DNA of 64,000 nt from Marivivens aquimaris. GTDB lineage: Bacteria; Pseudomonadota; Alphaproteobacteria; Rhodobacterales; Rhodobacteraceae. Under the pieces are notes generated by a model. The model saw only the letters and a list, made by a program, of their open reading frames with translations. It did not search any database and was not told the DNA's origin. Of the stretch, positions 55,114 through 64,000 are shown piece by piece. Location of the stretch: assembly GCF_015220045.1 (NCBI RefSeq), contig NZ_JADBGB010000001.1:2013001-2077000 (forward strand), in the 5' to 3' direction. Positions within the stretch are counted from its first letter, which is position 1; each line of letters opens with the position of its first letter. A program made the position numbers and the translations under genes.

Positions 55114-55884
55114 TCATGATGACTCGCGGTGCGTTCGCGAAAGCCCCGGCTTCGGCACTGGCCGCCCTACCCCTTCGAGGACACGTAGTGGCCGCTTGAC
55201 CGCCTCACCCAGTCCGGGCCTGCGAGGAGCAGCAACCTGTTTGGTCACTTCGACCATGAGTACGCCGCCCGCCGCGAACGGAAGAGTCTTTCCGATGTTC
55301 TCCGTCAGTCCCGCGAGCTTGCGCCAGATCCGTTTAGACGACGGCACTTGATAAAGCGACGACCGAGAACGCTCGGTGATAAAGTTGTGCTGTTTGAACT
55401 GCGCCTCAAGCTGGCCAAGCGAATAGGGACGACCGTAACCGAAAGGCGTGCGGTCACTCCGCGACCAGAGCCCTGCGCGGTTTGGCACAACAAAGATCGC
55501 GCGCCCACCCGGCCCCAGCACGCGCCAGCATTCGTTGAGAACAGCAGTCGGGTTCTCTGATGTTTCTAGACCGTGCATCACCACCAGCTTGTCGACGCTA
55601 CCAGTATCGAGCGGCCAGAACGTCTCTTCACACAGGACCGAAACGTTCGGCATCCCAGCCGGCCAAGGCATCACGCCCTGCGGTCCGGGCATCAGGCCAA
55701 CCACCCGCCGTGCCTCTGTCAGATAGGGGCGCAGCATCGGAACAGCGAAACCGAACCCCACGACAGTCTGGCCCTTCGCTTCGGGCCATAGCGTCAGCAG
55801 ATCATTGCGAATAACCTTCTGTGCCGCACGGCCAAGCTGGCTGCGGTAGTAAAAGTTGCGAAGATCCAACACATCAAGGTGCAT
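55114..55884 (-). CDS. SAM-dependent methyltransferase-like protein
   Basis: A 256-residue class I methyltransferase fold. The SAM-binding region is [15 protein letters not shown], a less canonical glycine loop, followed by [29 protein letters not shown], the usual post-motif. The C-terminal 60 residues are basic and proline-rich. It may be an active methyltransferase of unknown substrate or a degenerate one. Divergent from gloB, with the two start codons close together (63 bases). Confidence 0.8.
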   Translation of the reverse strand: MHLDVLDLRNFYYRSQLGRAAQKVIRNDLLTLWPEAKGQTVVGFGFAVPMLRPYLTEARRVVGLMPGPQGVMPWPAGMPNVSVLCEETFWPLDTGSVDKLVVMHGLETSENPTAVLNECWRVLGPGGRAIFVVPNRAGLWSRSDRTPFGYGRPYSLGQLEAQFKQHNFITERSRSSLYQVPSSKRIWRKLAGLTENIGKTLPFAAGGVLMVEVTKQVAAPRRPGLGEAVKRPLRVLEGVGRPVPKPGLSRTHRESS

Positions 55885-55947
55885 TGCAGACGGTCGTCCT
55901 TTGGGTCAGGCTTGGATACAACTTTAACCAAACTGGACGGCGATGCC

Positions 55948-56715
55948 ATGCCCCTTGAGCTTTTCACCATCCCGTGTCTCGCAGACAACTATGCATACGT
56001 GTTGCACAATGCGGCCACTGGCAAGACCGCTCTGGTCGATGCCCCCGAGGTTGAACCCATCGCGTCCTTCCTCGGCCACCGCGGATTTGAACTGGACGAC
56101 ATTCTTGTAACCCACCACCACCATGACCATATCGACGGTGTGGATGCTCTCCGCGCCAAATCGAACTCCCGCGTAATCGGCGCCGAAATCGACGCCCATC
56201 GCCTGCCTGCGCTGGACCTAGCGGTCGGTGACGGCGACACGTTCGAGGTTTGCGGCGAGACATGCCATGTCATCTTTGTCCCCGGCCATTCGTCCGGTCA
56301 TATCGCGTTCCACCTGCCCGAAAGCGGCTATCTGTTTTCCGCTGACAGCTTGATGGCATTCGGCTGCGGCCGTCTTTTCGAAGGCACCTCTGCCGAAATG
56401 TGGAACAGTCTGAAACGTCTGCGCGCACTGCCGCCCGAAACCGTTGTTTGTTCCGGCCACGAGTATACGGCCACCAACGCCAAGTTTGCCCTGGCCATCG
56501 AGCCGGACCATCCGGCGGTCAAAGCACGGGCCGACGCGGTATTTGCGGCGCGGGAACGCGGCGAGCCCACCGTCCCTTCCATTCTGGGCGATGAGGTCGC
56601 AACTAACCCGTATCTGCGAGCCGATGACGAAGCGCTCAAGTCCGCAATCGGCATGCCGCTTGCAACCGACGAGGAGGTCTTTGCGGAGGTCCGCAAGCGT
56701 AAAGACAACTTCTGA
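55948..56715 (+). CDS. gloB: Hydroxyacylglutathione hydrolase (glyoxalase II)
   Basis: A 255-residue MBL-fold hydrolase converting S-lactoylglutathione to lactate and glutathione, the second step of methylglyoxal removal. The metal site is VTHHHHDHIDG, with further ligands in PGHSSGHIAF and a C-terminal CSGHEYTATN. ATG 55948 gives MPLELFTIPCLADNYAY, a typical start; a longer frame begins at 55879. Confidence 0.95.
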   Translation: MPLELFTIPCLADNYAYVLHNAATGKTALVDAPEVEPIASFLGHRGFELDDILVTHHHHDHIDGVDALRAKSNSRVIGAEIDAHRLPALDLAVGDGDTFEVCGETCHVIFVPGHSSGHIAFHLPESGYLFSADSLMAFGCGRLFEGTSAEMWNSLKRLRALPPETVVCSGHEYTATNAKFALAIEPDHPAVKARADAVFAARERGEPTVPSILGDEVATNPYLRADDEALKSAIGMPLATDEEVFAEVRKRKDNF

Positions 56716-56892
56716 CGGATACATGCCCGAACATGATGCGGGATTGAGCCGTAGGATAGAGTTGAAAACAATTGTGAAGGTAAATCGAGAGAAAGTCCTT
56801 GAAGGACAACCAAAGAACACCAAACCTTAAGTATAAGAGGCCATGCTTCGCGCAGCTTCCGGCTTCGCGAACCCCGATAGAGGAGCACTGAC

Positions 56893-59223
56893 GTGCCGTC
56901 ATTTTCGACAACACTCGAGCAGTCCATCCACGCAGCACTGGCGCTGGCGAACGCCCGCCGTCACGAACTGGCTACTCTCGAACACCTCTTGCTTGCTCTG
57001 ATCGACGAACCCGACGCATCACGCGTCATGCGTGCCTGTGCCGTCGATCTCGACGAGCTACGCAAGAACCTTGAAGACTACATCGACGACGACCTTTCGA
57101 CCCTCATCACCGAGGTCGAAGGATCCGAAGCTGTACCGACCGCTGCGTTCCAGCGCGTCATCCAGCGCGCTGCGATCCACGTCCAGTCGTCCGGCCGCAC
57201 CGAAGTTACCGGTGCTAACGTGCTCGTCGCTATCTTTGCAGAGCGTGAAAGCAACGCCGCGTACTTCCTGCAAGATCAGGACATGACCCGTTACGACGCG
57301 GTCAACTTCATCGCCCACGGTGTCGCCAAAGACCCCGCGTTCGGCGAAGCGCGCCCGATCACCGGCGCCGAAGAAGAAGAGCAAACGTCCCGCCCGCACC
57401 AGTCCGCGCCCGAAGCCGAAGGCAAGGAATCCGCGCTGGCCAAGTATTGCGTCGACCTCAACGCGAAGTCCCGCAAGGGCGACGTCGATCCGCTGATCGG
57501 CCGCCACCACGAGGTCGAGCGCTGCATTCAGGTGCTTTGCCGTCGCCGCAAGAACAACCCGCTGCTCGTCGGGGATCCGGGCGTTGGTAAGACCGCAATC
57601 GCGGAAGGCCTCGCTCGCCAGATCATCAACGAAGAAGTGCCGGAAGTCCTTTCGGGCACCACGATCTTCAGCCTCGACATGGGCGCTCTGCTTGCAGGCA
57701 CCCGTTATCGCGGTGATTTCGAAGAGCGCCTGAAAGCCGTTGTTTCGGAGCTTGAAGAACATGACGACGCGGTTTTGTTCATCGACGAAATCCACACCGT
57801 AATTGGTGCCGGCGCTACCTCGGGCGGCGCTATGGATGCGTCGAACCTCCTGAAGCCCGCGCTTCAGGGCGGCAAACTGCGTTGCATGGGCTCGACCACT
57901 TATAAGGAATTCCGTCAGCACTTCGAAAAGGATCGCGCGCTGAGCCGCCGTTTCCAGAAGATCGACGTAAACGAGCCTTCGGTCGAAGATTCGGTCAAGA
58001 TCCTTCAGGGTCTCAAGCCCTACTTCGAAGAGCACCACAACATCCGCTACACTGCTGACGCCATCAAGTCGGCTGTGGAGTTGTCGTCGCGCTACATCAA
58101 CGACCGCAAGCTGCCGGATAAGGCCATCGACGTCATCGACGAAGCAGGCGCTGCCCAGCACCTCGTCGCGGAATCGAAGCGCCGCAAGACCATCGGCGTA
58201 AAGGAAATCGAAGCCGTCGTGGCCAAGATTGCCCGCATCCCGCCGAAGAACGTCAGCAAGGACGACGCAGAGACACTGAAGGATCTCGAAAAGTCGCTCA
58301 AGCGCGTCGTGTTCGGTCAGAACATCGCTATCGAGTCGCTGTCGTCCGCGATCAAGCTGGCCCGTGCTGGTCTGCGTGAACCCGAGAAGCCCATCGGTAA
58401 CTACCTCTTCGCCGGTCCGACCGGTGTGGGTAAGACCGAAGTGGCAAAGCAGCTGGCGGACACGCTCGGCGTCGAACTGATCCGCTTCGACATGTCGGAA
58501 TACATGGAGAAGCACGCGGTTTCGCGTCTGATCGGTGCCCCTCCGGGCTATGTCGGTTTCGACCAAGGCGGTATGCTCACCGACAAGATCGACCAGAACC
58601 CGCACTGTGTTCTGCTGCTCGACGAGATCGAAAAGGCCCACCCGGATGTCTACAACATCCTGCTGCAGGTCATGGACCACGGGAAGCTCACCGACCACAA
58701 CGGTCGGACCACCGACTTCCGCAATGTGATCCTGATCATGACTTCGAACGCAGGTGCTGCGGAGCAAGCGAAGGAAGCCATCGGCTTTGGTCGTGACCGC
58801 CGCGAGGGTGAAGATACCGCTGCAATCGAGCGGACCTTCACACCGGAATTCCGCAACCGTCTGGATGCTGTCATTCCGTTCGCGCCGCTGCCCAAAGAAG
58901 TCATCATGCAGGTGGTCGAGAAGTTCGTACTCCAGCTGGAAGCCCAGCTTATGGATCGCAACGTCCATATCGAACTTACCGAAGAAGCCGCTGCATGGCT
59001 GGCAGACAAGGGTTACGACTCCAAGATGGGTGCGCGTCCGCTGGGTCGTGTCATTCAGGAGCACATCAAGAAGCCGTTGGCAGAAGAGCTTCTCTTCGGT
59101 CAGCTTACCAAAGGCGGTCTGGTCCGCGTTGCGGTCAAGGACGACAAGCTCGACCTGCAGATCGAGCCGCCGAAGCCTGGCCGCCTGACGGGCAACAAGC
59201 CTCCGCTTCTGACCGCCGACTAA
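56893..59223 (+). CDS. clpA: ATP-dependent Clp protease ATP-binding subunit ClpA
   Basis: A 776-residue AAA+ unfoldase feeding substrates to ClpP. It has the N-terminal Clp repeat domain (1-145), first ATPase with Walker [14 protein letters not shown] and Walker B FIDEIHT, and second ATPase with [13 protein letters not shown] and [12 protein letters not shown]. The ClpP-binding IGF-type loop sits in [12 protein letters not shown]. It starts with GTG behind GAGGAG. No middle coiled-coil domain, so ClpA and not ClpB. clpS is not adjacent. Its stop overlaps the start of the next gene (TAATG). Confidence 0.96.
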   Translation: MPSFSTTLEQSIHAALALANARRHELATLEHLLLALIDEPDASRVMRACAVDLDELRKNLEDYIDDDLSTLITEVEGSEAVPTAAFQRVIQRAAIHVQSSGRTEVTGANVLVAIFAERESNAAYFLQDQDMTRYDAVNFIAHGVAKDPAFGEARPITGAEEEEQTSRPHQSAPEAEGKESALAKYCVDLNAKSRKGDVDPLIGRHHEVERCIQVLCRRRKNNPLLVGDPGVGKTAIAEGLARQIINEEVPEVLSGTTIFSLDMGALLAGTRYRGDFEERLKAVVSELEEHDDAVLFIDEIHTVIGAGATSGGAMDASNLLKPALQGGKLRCMGSTTYKEFRQHFEKDRALSRRFQKIDVNEPSVEDSVKILQGLKPYFEEHHNIRYTADAIKSAVELSSRYINDRKLPDKAIDVIDEAGAAQHLVAESKRRKTIGVKEIEAVVAKIARIPPKNVSKDDAETLKDLEKSLKRVVFGQNIAIESLSSAIKLARAGLREPEKPIGNYLFAGPTGVGKTEVAKQLADTLGVELIRFDMSEYMEKHAVSRLIGAPPGYVGFDQGGMLTDKIDQNPHCVLLLDEIEKAHPDVYNILLQVMDHGKLTDHNGRTTDFRNVILIMTSNAGAAEQAKEAIGFGRDRREGEDTAAIERTFTPEFRNRLDAVIPFAPLPKEVIMQVVEKFVLQLEAQLMDRNVHIELTEEAAAWLADKGYDSKMGARPLGRVIQEHIKKPLAEELLFGQLTKGGLVRVAVKDDKLDLQIEPPKPGRLTGNKPPLLTAD

Positions 59224-60170
59224 TGCGGTTACTGGTAATGATTTCGGCCCTTGCCGCCCCCGTGGCGGCAGGGGCTTTTTCTTTGTCCTCACCGATCGAC
59301 TGCGATCTTGGCGAGGTCTGCTACATCCAACAATTCGTGGACCGCGACCCAACCAGCGGCCTCAGCGATTTCCGCTGTAGCGGCCTCACTTATGACGGCC
59401 ACAAGGGCACCGACTTCGCCCTCCCCTCGCTGGCGATGCAGGCGGAAGGCGTGAACGTGCTGGCTGCAGCGGACGGACTGGTGACAGGCGTGCGGGACGA
59501 AATGCCGGACGTCTTGCAAACCGGCCCCGATGCGCCCGATGTCACGGACGGCGAATGCGGCAACGGCCTCGTCATCAACCACGGTGATGGTTGGGAAACG
59601 CAATACTGCCACCTCGCGCTCGGCAGCGTTATTCCCCGCGTTGGGCAAGAGGTCTCCACTGGAGAAGTCATCGGCCAAGTCGGCCTTTCCGGCCAGACCC
59701 AATTCCCCCACGTTCACCTATCTGTTCGCAAAGATGGCGATGTCATCGACCCGTTCGACACAGGTAGTGCGACTGATTGCACGGCCTCGGGTGCGCTCTG
59801 GTCCGAGCCGATCAACGCACCTGATGGCGGGATTGTGTCCGTAGGATTTGCGCCGAACGTGCCCAACTACGACGCGGTGAAAGCTGGCACGGCGACAACC
59901 TTGCCCTCAGCGGGAAGCAATCTCGTGATCTGGGGGCTGAGCTTCGGCACGCAGGTAGGCGACCTGTTGACACTCAGCATCGACGGACCGGACGGCTTTA
60001 CCTTTACCCACGAAGAAACGCTCGACCGCGCCCAGGCCCAAACTTTCCGCGCCGCCGGAAAACGGCTCACGACAGACCACTGGCCCGCTGGAGCCTACAA
60101 TGGCACTGTGACAATGACGCGCAATGGCGAGCTATTGGACAGCATGTCCACCAGCTTCGCGCTCGATTAA
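59223..60170 (+). CDS. M23 family metallopeptidase, exported
   Basis: A 315-residue LytM/M23 endopeptidase-like protein that would cut peptidoglycan cross-bridges or act as a hydrolase activator. It has a signal peptide ([18 protein letters not shown]), zinc ligands in GHKGTDFALP (H and D) and the HxH motif in FPHVHLSV. The C-terminal 100 residues form an additional beta domain. The start ATG overlaps the clpA stop (TAATG), so it is translationally coupled to clpA. The longer open frame upstream lies inside clpA. Confidence 0.88.
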   Translation: MRLLVMISALAAPVAAGAFSLSSPIDCDLGEVCYIQQFVDRDPTSGLSDFRCSGLTYDGHKGTDFALPSLAMQAEGVNVLAAADGLVTGVRDEMPDVLQTGPDAPDVTDGECGNGLVINHGDGWETQYCHLALGSVIPRVGQEVSTGEVIGQVGLSGQTQFPHVHLSVRKDGDVIDPFDTGSATDCTASGALWSEPINAPDGGIVSVGFAPNVPNYDAVKAGTATTLPSAGSNLVIWGLSFGTQVGDLLTLSIDGPDGFTFTHEETLDRAQAQTFRAAGKRLTTDHWPAGAYNGTVTMTRNGELLDSMSTSFALD

Positions 60171-61939
60171 CGCTCGGTCAGTTTGAGTTCGATACGGCGG
60201 TTCTGCGCGCGCGCTTCGGGAGTGTCGGCATCGTTGATTGGCTGATATTCCGCAAAGCCGTTGGCCGACAGGTGACGCGGGTCGATGCCTTCGCGATCGA
60301 CCATGAAGCGCACTACGGAAAGAGCGCGTGCTTGGCTAAGCTCCCAGTTATCGGCGAATTCGCCCGTGCCCGAAAGCGGTTGGTCATCGGTGTGGCCGTC
60401 GACGCGAATAATCCAGTCGATGGTGTCCGGAATATCGTCGACGATCTGACGTAGGATCGACGCGACATTGCCAATCTCGCGACGCCCCTGGGGCGACAGA
60501 TCGGCACTGCCTTCGTCGAACAGAACCTCGGACGAGAACACGAAGCGGTCACCGACGATGCGCACACCGTCTTGATCCGCGAGTAGCGCGCGAAGCTGAC
60601 CGAAGAATTCGGAGCGGTAGTTCGACAGCTCTTTGGCCTCTTCCTCGAGGCGCTTGCGCTCGGCTTCTTCGAGCGCGAGACGACGCTGGTTTTCGAGCGC
60701 AGCGCGGGCGAGCGCCTGATTGAGCTGCGTGGTCAGATTGTTGATCTGCAAGGTCGCGCTGCTGTCGTTCTCGTTCGCAATATTTAGTAGGCCCTGAAGC
60801 TCTTCGAGCTGCGCGCGAAGCTGCGAGACGTTGGCGTTCAGTGCAGCAATCTGGCGTTCGCTTTCCGCCGAAAGCGCCTCTTGTTCAGCCAGCGCACTAT
60901 TCGCCGTCGCCAGCAATGCGGCCTGCCGCTCTGCCTCGGTCATCTGGTCGGCGGCGTCCTGCTGCGCTGCGTTCAGTGCGGCAAGGGCAGCAGCGAGCCG
61001 CGATTGCAAGTCGGCACGTTCCTGAGCGGTTTCGTCCTGCGTCGATGCGAGGCTATCGACCTCGGCCTGCAATGCCTGACGGGCGATGATCGCATCGGCC
61101 AGATTGCTATCAAGGTCGTCGCGGGCGGCTTCAGCTGCGGCGAGCAAGGTCAGCGTTTCTTCCGCACGCTGGCGCTGCTGCTCAAGCGCGAGGGTCATCG
61201 CGGTCAGTTCGCTATCCGCATTCGCAAGGCGTTCACGCAGAGCTTCGGCAGCCGCGGCATCAGCCAGCCGTGCCGCTTCCAGTTCGTCGATCTCACTCTG
61301 CGCAGCATCCAGCGCGCCAGACGTTTCTGCACCTTCGTTGCGTAGTTCGGCGATCATAGCCTCAAGCGCTTCGCGGCGGGCTGCGGCAAGGCGCGCGGCC
61401 TCTTCTTGCGCGTCAACTTCATCACGCGCTTGAGCCAGTGCGAGGTTCAGAGCTTCGCTCTCGCTCATCAGCTCGGCATTGTCGCCTTCAAGGTTTGAGA
61501 CTTGGTCGCGAAGGTCAGCTCGGTCTGCCAGCAGTCCAGCGACTTGTGCTTCAAAACCAGTGATCTGGTTTTGCGCCGTCACCAGCTGGGCGGCGATATT
61601 GTCACGCTCGGTTCGCAGGGAGGCAATTAGCGCCGCTTGGGCATCGGCCGCAGCTGACGCCTCGTCGAGTTCGTCGTTCAGGTTGCCGACAGTGCTCTCA
61701 AGCGTCGCGCTCTTTTCACGTTCAAGGCCGAGGGCCTGCGAAAGAATAGCGACCTCGTCGGAAAGCTCGATCAGGCGACTTTCCTGACCGGAAATCTGTT
61801 CGCGCAGCGCAAATTGGAGGACCATGAAAATTGTCAGAACGAACATCATGACCAATAGAAGGCCGGTCATAGCGTCTACAAACCCCGGCCAGATCGAGGC
61901 GTTGAAACGGTTCGTACTGCGGCGGCCCCCGATTGCCAT
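60167..61939 (-). CDS. MotB/OmpA-like protein with long periplasmic coiled coil
   Basis: A 590-residue protein with one N-terminal membrane segment (about 23-45) preceded by WPGFVDAMTGLLLVMM, where D22 matches the proton-carrying aspartate of MotB-type stators. Residues about 48-450 are an alanine/glutamate-rich coiled coil with many AEE/ALA heptads. The C-terminal OmpA-type peptidoglycan-binding domain covers about 473-590, with VDGHTDDQPL, NWELSQARA and NRRIEL. It is 6 bases after the MotA-like gene. The pair resembles flagellar stators or ZorAB but no flagellar or defence gene is nearby. Convergent with the M23 peptidase. Confidence 0.87.
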   Translation of the reverse strand: MAIGGRRSTNRFNASIWPGFVDAMTGLLLVMMFVLTIFMVLQFALREQISGQESRLIELSDEVAILSQALGLEREKSATLESTVGNLNDELDEASAAADAQAALIASLRTERDNIAAQLVTAQNQITGFEAQVAGLLADRADLRDQVSNLEGDNAELMSESEALNLALAQARDEVDAQEEAARLAAARREALEAMIAELRNEGAETSGALDAAQSEIDELEAARLADAAAAEALRERLANADSELTAMTLALEQQRQRAEETLTLLAAAEAARDDLDSNLADAIIARQALQAEVDSLASTQDETAQERADLQSRLAAALAALNAAQQDAADQMTEAERQAALLATANSALAEQEALSAESERQIAALNANVSQLRAQLEELQGLLNIANENDSSATLQINNLTTQLNQALARAALENQRRLALEEAERKRLEEEAKELSNYRSEFFGQLRALLADQDGVRIVGDRFVFSSEVLFDEGSADLSPQGRREIGNVASILRQIVDDIPDTIDWIIRVDGHTDDQPLSGTGEFADNWELSQARALSVVRFMVDREGIDPRHLSANGFAEYQPINDADTPEARAQNRRIELKLTER

Positions 61940-61945
61940 CGGGCT

Positions 61946-63094
61946 TTACTCGCCCTGGCGGCGCTGTTGACGCAGCCCGCGAGCCAGAGCGCCGACTTCA
62001 GCGCGGATTTCAGCCATCGTCTCCTGACGACCGGCCGAGAGTTCTTCGAGGATCTTTAGCAGCTGCACGTCGATCGAACGCAGGCGCATACGGCTTTCGG
62101 CGTCGATGCCGTCGACACCGCTTTCACGCAGGCGCTCGACAAGGCGCTGCTGGGCTTCGGCGGAGGCGGTCAGCGCCGGACGCGGATCGTCCTGCTCCAG
62201 TCGCTGTGCCAGCATGGTCAGCGCGCCGGTGAGGTTCGCGATCTGCACGTCGGTGTGCGCGCGGCGCTCTTCGGCGCGGTGGAACAGATCGGCAAGCTGG
62301 TCGATCTGGTCAGCCATCTGATCAAGAACACCGCCATATTCCGTGCCTTCACTGCCGGTTGCCTCATCGCCCGAGGCAAAGCCGAGACGGGTGATCGACG
62401 ACAGCCACTCTTCAAGCTCACGGTAGAAACGGTTCTGACCGTGACCAGCAAAAAGCTCCAGAAGACCAACGATCAGCGAACCTGCGAGGCCGAGCAGCGA
62501 TGACGAGAACGCCGTTCCCATACCGCCAAGCTGGGATTCGAGCCCCTGCTGGAGCTTGGTGAACACGTCAGACCCCGACTGGCCGTCAGCATTGAGGTTT
62601 CGGATCGTATCAACGAGCGCGGGAAGCGTCGTCGCGAGGCCGTAGAACGTACCGAGCAGGCCAAGGAAAATCAGCGTGTTGCCGAGGTATTTGGTAATCT
62701 CGCGATCTTCGTCGATACGCGACGCGACTGAGTCCAGAATAGAGCGTGTCGAGGAGTTTGACAGCTGCATCCGCGCACCGCGCGAACGGAGAAGCGTGGC
62801 CAGCGGCGCAAGCAGTGCAGGCGCTTGGCGGGTCTGCTGTTCACGGACGAAACGCTTGATCCACTCCACACTGTTCATCAACTGGAACACCTGCGCAAAG
62901 CAGGAGAACAGGCCAATGACGAACACCAGCCCGATCAGCGTGTTGAGATACGGATTGGACAGGAACAAGAATTCTACCGTTCCAAACGCCACATATCCCC
63001 CCGCCCCGATAAGGGCCAAGGCGATAAGCATAGAAATGATCTGGCGAAGCGGCTGCGAAAAATACGGCTCGGCCTCAGGTTCCCTGATGTCCAT
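61946..63094 (-). CDS. MotA/ExbB-like proton-channel protein
   Basis: A 382-residue inner-membrane protein with four predicted membrane segments (about 19-37, 50-72, 138-160 and 192-216) and the MotA/TolQ/ExbB-type signature in the last two (LGLLGTFYGLATTLPALVD and GMGTAFSSSLLGLAGSLIVG). The C-terminal 160 residues are a cytosolic helical tail. With the MotB-like partner it should form a proton-driven stator complex. Gene order MotA-like then MotB-like, 6-base gap, same operon. The process it powers is unknown. Confidence 0.87.
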   Translation of the reverse strand: MDIREPEAEPYFSQPLRQIISMLIALALIGAGGYVAFGTVEFLFLSNPYLNTLIGLVFVIGLFSCFAQVFQLMNSVEWIKRFVREQQTRQAPALLAPLATLLRSRGARMQLSNSSTRSILDSVASRIDEDREITKYLGNTLIFLGLLGTFYGLATTLPALVDTIRNLNADGQSGSDVFTKLQQGLESQLGGMGTAFSSSLLGLAGSLIVGLLELFAGHGQNRFYRELEEWLSSITRLGFASGDEATGSEGTEYGGVLDQMADQIDQLADLFHRAEERRAHTDVQIANLTGALTMLAQRLEQDDPRPALTASAEAQQRLVERLRESGVDGIDAESRMRLRSIDVQLLKILEELSAGRQETMAEIRAEVGALARGLRQQRRQGE

Positions 63095-63160
63095 GTCGGA
63101 CAGGTTCCTCGTCTCTGTTTTGGGTCACCATAGGGGTCAACAACCCCGAACCCAAATAAT

Positions 63161-63700
63161 TTATACGGATTCACCTGTACGAATAGCTGCAACGCGGCGA
63201 ACAAGCCACGCCATATCGGGGTCAGCGATGCCCATCTTGTCCAGATGGGACGCGGTATTGTCCAGATATTCGTAGTTCGGACCACGCCCACCGACCGCAG
63301 ATGCGATCATCTGCGCCTGCGTTTCGAGGTCGAAGTCGACATACTGCGCGTGCGAGGCATCGATAACATAGGTCACCGCTTCGATTTCGCGCCCATCGTC
63401 GAGCGTGACAGGCAGCTTCACCTCAAGATAGGCGGCAGATATCAGTTCGCGCTCGCGCAGATAGGCAAGCACCTCGTCGGTGTCCTCCTCGGCCACACGC
63501 AGCACCATACCGGTGCAGCGTGCATCCTGTTGCGCGTCGAGCGCCAGTACCAAACCGGGATGTTCGACGGTACCGCGGTGGTGAATGGAGAGCATACAGA
63601 ACGAGCGATGCCACCCGTCGAGCCGCCCCTGGCGAGCCTCGACCGGTTCGAAACCCGGATTCCAGAGAAGAGATCCGTAACCAAATACCCATAGGGTCAT
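63161..63700 (-). CDS. Gamma-glutamylcyclotransferase (ChaC type)
   Basis: A 179-residue ChaC-like enzyme releasing 5-oxoproline from gamma-glutamyl peptides such as glutathione. The substrate loop is VFGYGSLLWNPGF at the N-terminus, and the catalytic glutamate lies in LRERELISAAYLE. ATG 63700 has GGAGG seven bases upstream; a GTG three bases earlier is an alternative. Divergent from the truncated gene at the window edge. Confidence 0.92.
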   Translation of the reverse strand: MTLWVFGYGSLLWNPGFEPVEARQGRLDGWHRSFCMLSIHHRGTVEHPGLVLALDAQQDARCTGMVLRVAEEDTDEVLAYLRERELISAAYLEVKLPVTLDDGREIEAVTYVIDASHAQYVDFDLETQAQMIASAVGGRGPNYEYLDNTASHLDKMGIADPDMAWLVRRVAAIRTGESV

Positions 63701-63761
63701 CACTGTTCCTCCTGTTCGGGTGGGCTATAACGACGCAAGACGAAAACTTGAAGGGGCAGTC

Positions 63762-64000
63762 ATGGCACGCCACACGCGAAAGAAGATCGGACTGCCAATG
63801 GCATATGTCCTGTGGTGGGGGATCGGATCGGTCGTTCTCTACGCTGGTTTGGGCACGGCGTTCGACAAAAGTGATGACATCTCCGCCTCTGACCGCGCGA
63901 TCCGGTTTACGCCACTGCGCTGGACTGTCCGCGTCGATGACCTTGCCACTGCGGATGGCCTGACGTTCGACGCGCTTGATATCAGCATTCCCACGACGCC
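63762..64000 (+). CDS. Partial protein with N-terminal membrane segment, truncated at the window edge
   Basis: About 79 codons are visible before the sequence ends. It starts MARHTRKKIGLPMAYVLWWG, with a basic N-terminus and one membrane segment at about 13-33 (AYVLWWGIGSVVLYAGL), then a soluble part. GGGG lies seven bases before the ATG. I do not recognise the family; it may be a membrane-anchored protein facing the periplasm. Confidence 0.7.
   Translation, partial: MARHTRKKIGLPMAYVLWWGIGSVVLYAGLGTAFDKSDDISASDRAIRFTPLRWTVRVDDLATADGLTFDALDISIPTT

Noticed and set aside
56716..56892. Heat-shock promoter upstream of clpA
   Set aside because: CTTGAA near 56797 and TATAAG near 56833 are suggestive, but their spacing fits neither a heat-shock nor a housekeeping promoter.
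57058..59352. A 764-codon minus-strand frame opposite clpA
   Set aside because: Antisense shadow of clpA with no independent support.
60167..63094. Zorya anti-phage system
   Set aside because: The MotA/MotB-like pair resembles ZorA and ZorB, but no zorC, zorD or zorE gene flanks it; neighbours are housekeeping genes.

Overview
The window is a GC-rich, densely packed chromosomal segment of an alphaproteobacterium, most probably a Rhodobacteraceae/Roseobacter-group marine bacterium. Pointers: glycine-succinyl 5-aminolevulinate synthase (hemA), an F1-only atpHAGDC operon, a Sox thiosulfate-oxidation cluster in the Paracoccus-like order, a Rhodobacter-type sorbitol/mannitol operon (smoEFGK-smoS-mtlK), class II FBPase (glpX), and the carboxynorspermidine route to spermidine. 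All assignments come from reading the sequence and translated proteins; no database search was run.

Layout. 0-6 kb (+): pirin, a small lipoprotein, hom, glpX and recJ, mostly with their own intrinsic terminators, then tRNA-Glu(UUC). 6-10 kb (-): a ROK sugar kinase, the carboxynorspermidine dehydrogenase/decarboxylase pair and a Crp/Fnr-type regulator. 10-15 kb (-): gcvT-gcvH-gcvP behind a tandem glycine riboswitch. 15-16.5 kb (+): a Tat-exported metallo-beta-lactamase-fold hydrolase and a SnoaL-like protein. 16.5-18 kb (-): a DUF302 periplasmic protein and hemA, with an FNR-type box upstream. 18-28 kb: the sox cluster, soxVWXYZABCD (-) facing soxSRT (+), with three related A/T-rich palindromes that look like SoxR operators. 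28-37.5 kb: an M19 dipeptidase (-), then a HAD phosphatase, a SorC-family regulator and the polyol ABC transporter/dehydrogenase operon (+). 37.6-40 kb (-): groES-groEL behind a perfect CIRCE element. 40-49.5 kb: assorted housekeeping genes (TraB/GumN protein, family II pyrophosphatase, GNAT, HAD, MaoC, alpha carbonic anhydrase, ribF, YcgN-like, threonine aldolase, DsbA-like isomerase, prs). 49.5-55 kb (-): an H-type lectin domain protein and atpHAGDC. 55-64 kb: a methyltransferase (-), gloB and clpA with an overlapping M23 peptidase (+), a MotA-like/MotB-like membrane pair (-), a gamma-glutamylcyclotransferase (-), and a truncated gene at the right edge (+).

How the parts work together. The sox cluster encodes a periplasmic thiosulfate-oxidising enzyme (XA, YZ, B, CD), its thiol-redox maintenance (V, W, S), an ArsR-type repressor (R) and a YeeE-type sulfur transporter (T); no soxEFGH follows soxD, where DUF302-hemA sits instead. 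The polyol region holds uptake, oxidation of sorbitol and mannitol to fructose, and its regulator. The glycine cleavage operon is controlled directly by glycine through RNA.

I found no insertion sequence, prophage, CRISPR array or recent island. The most interesting less-explained items are the proton-channel-like pair at 60.2-63.1 kb with a roughly 400-residue periplasmic coiled coil, the SoxR-like site and hairpin in front of soxB, the probable CTG start of soxS, the FNR box in front of DUF302-hemA, and several unassigned perfect inverted repeats in promoter regions.
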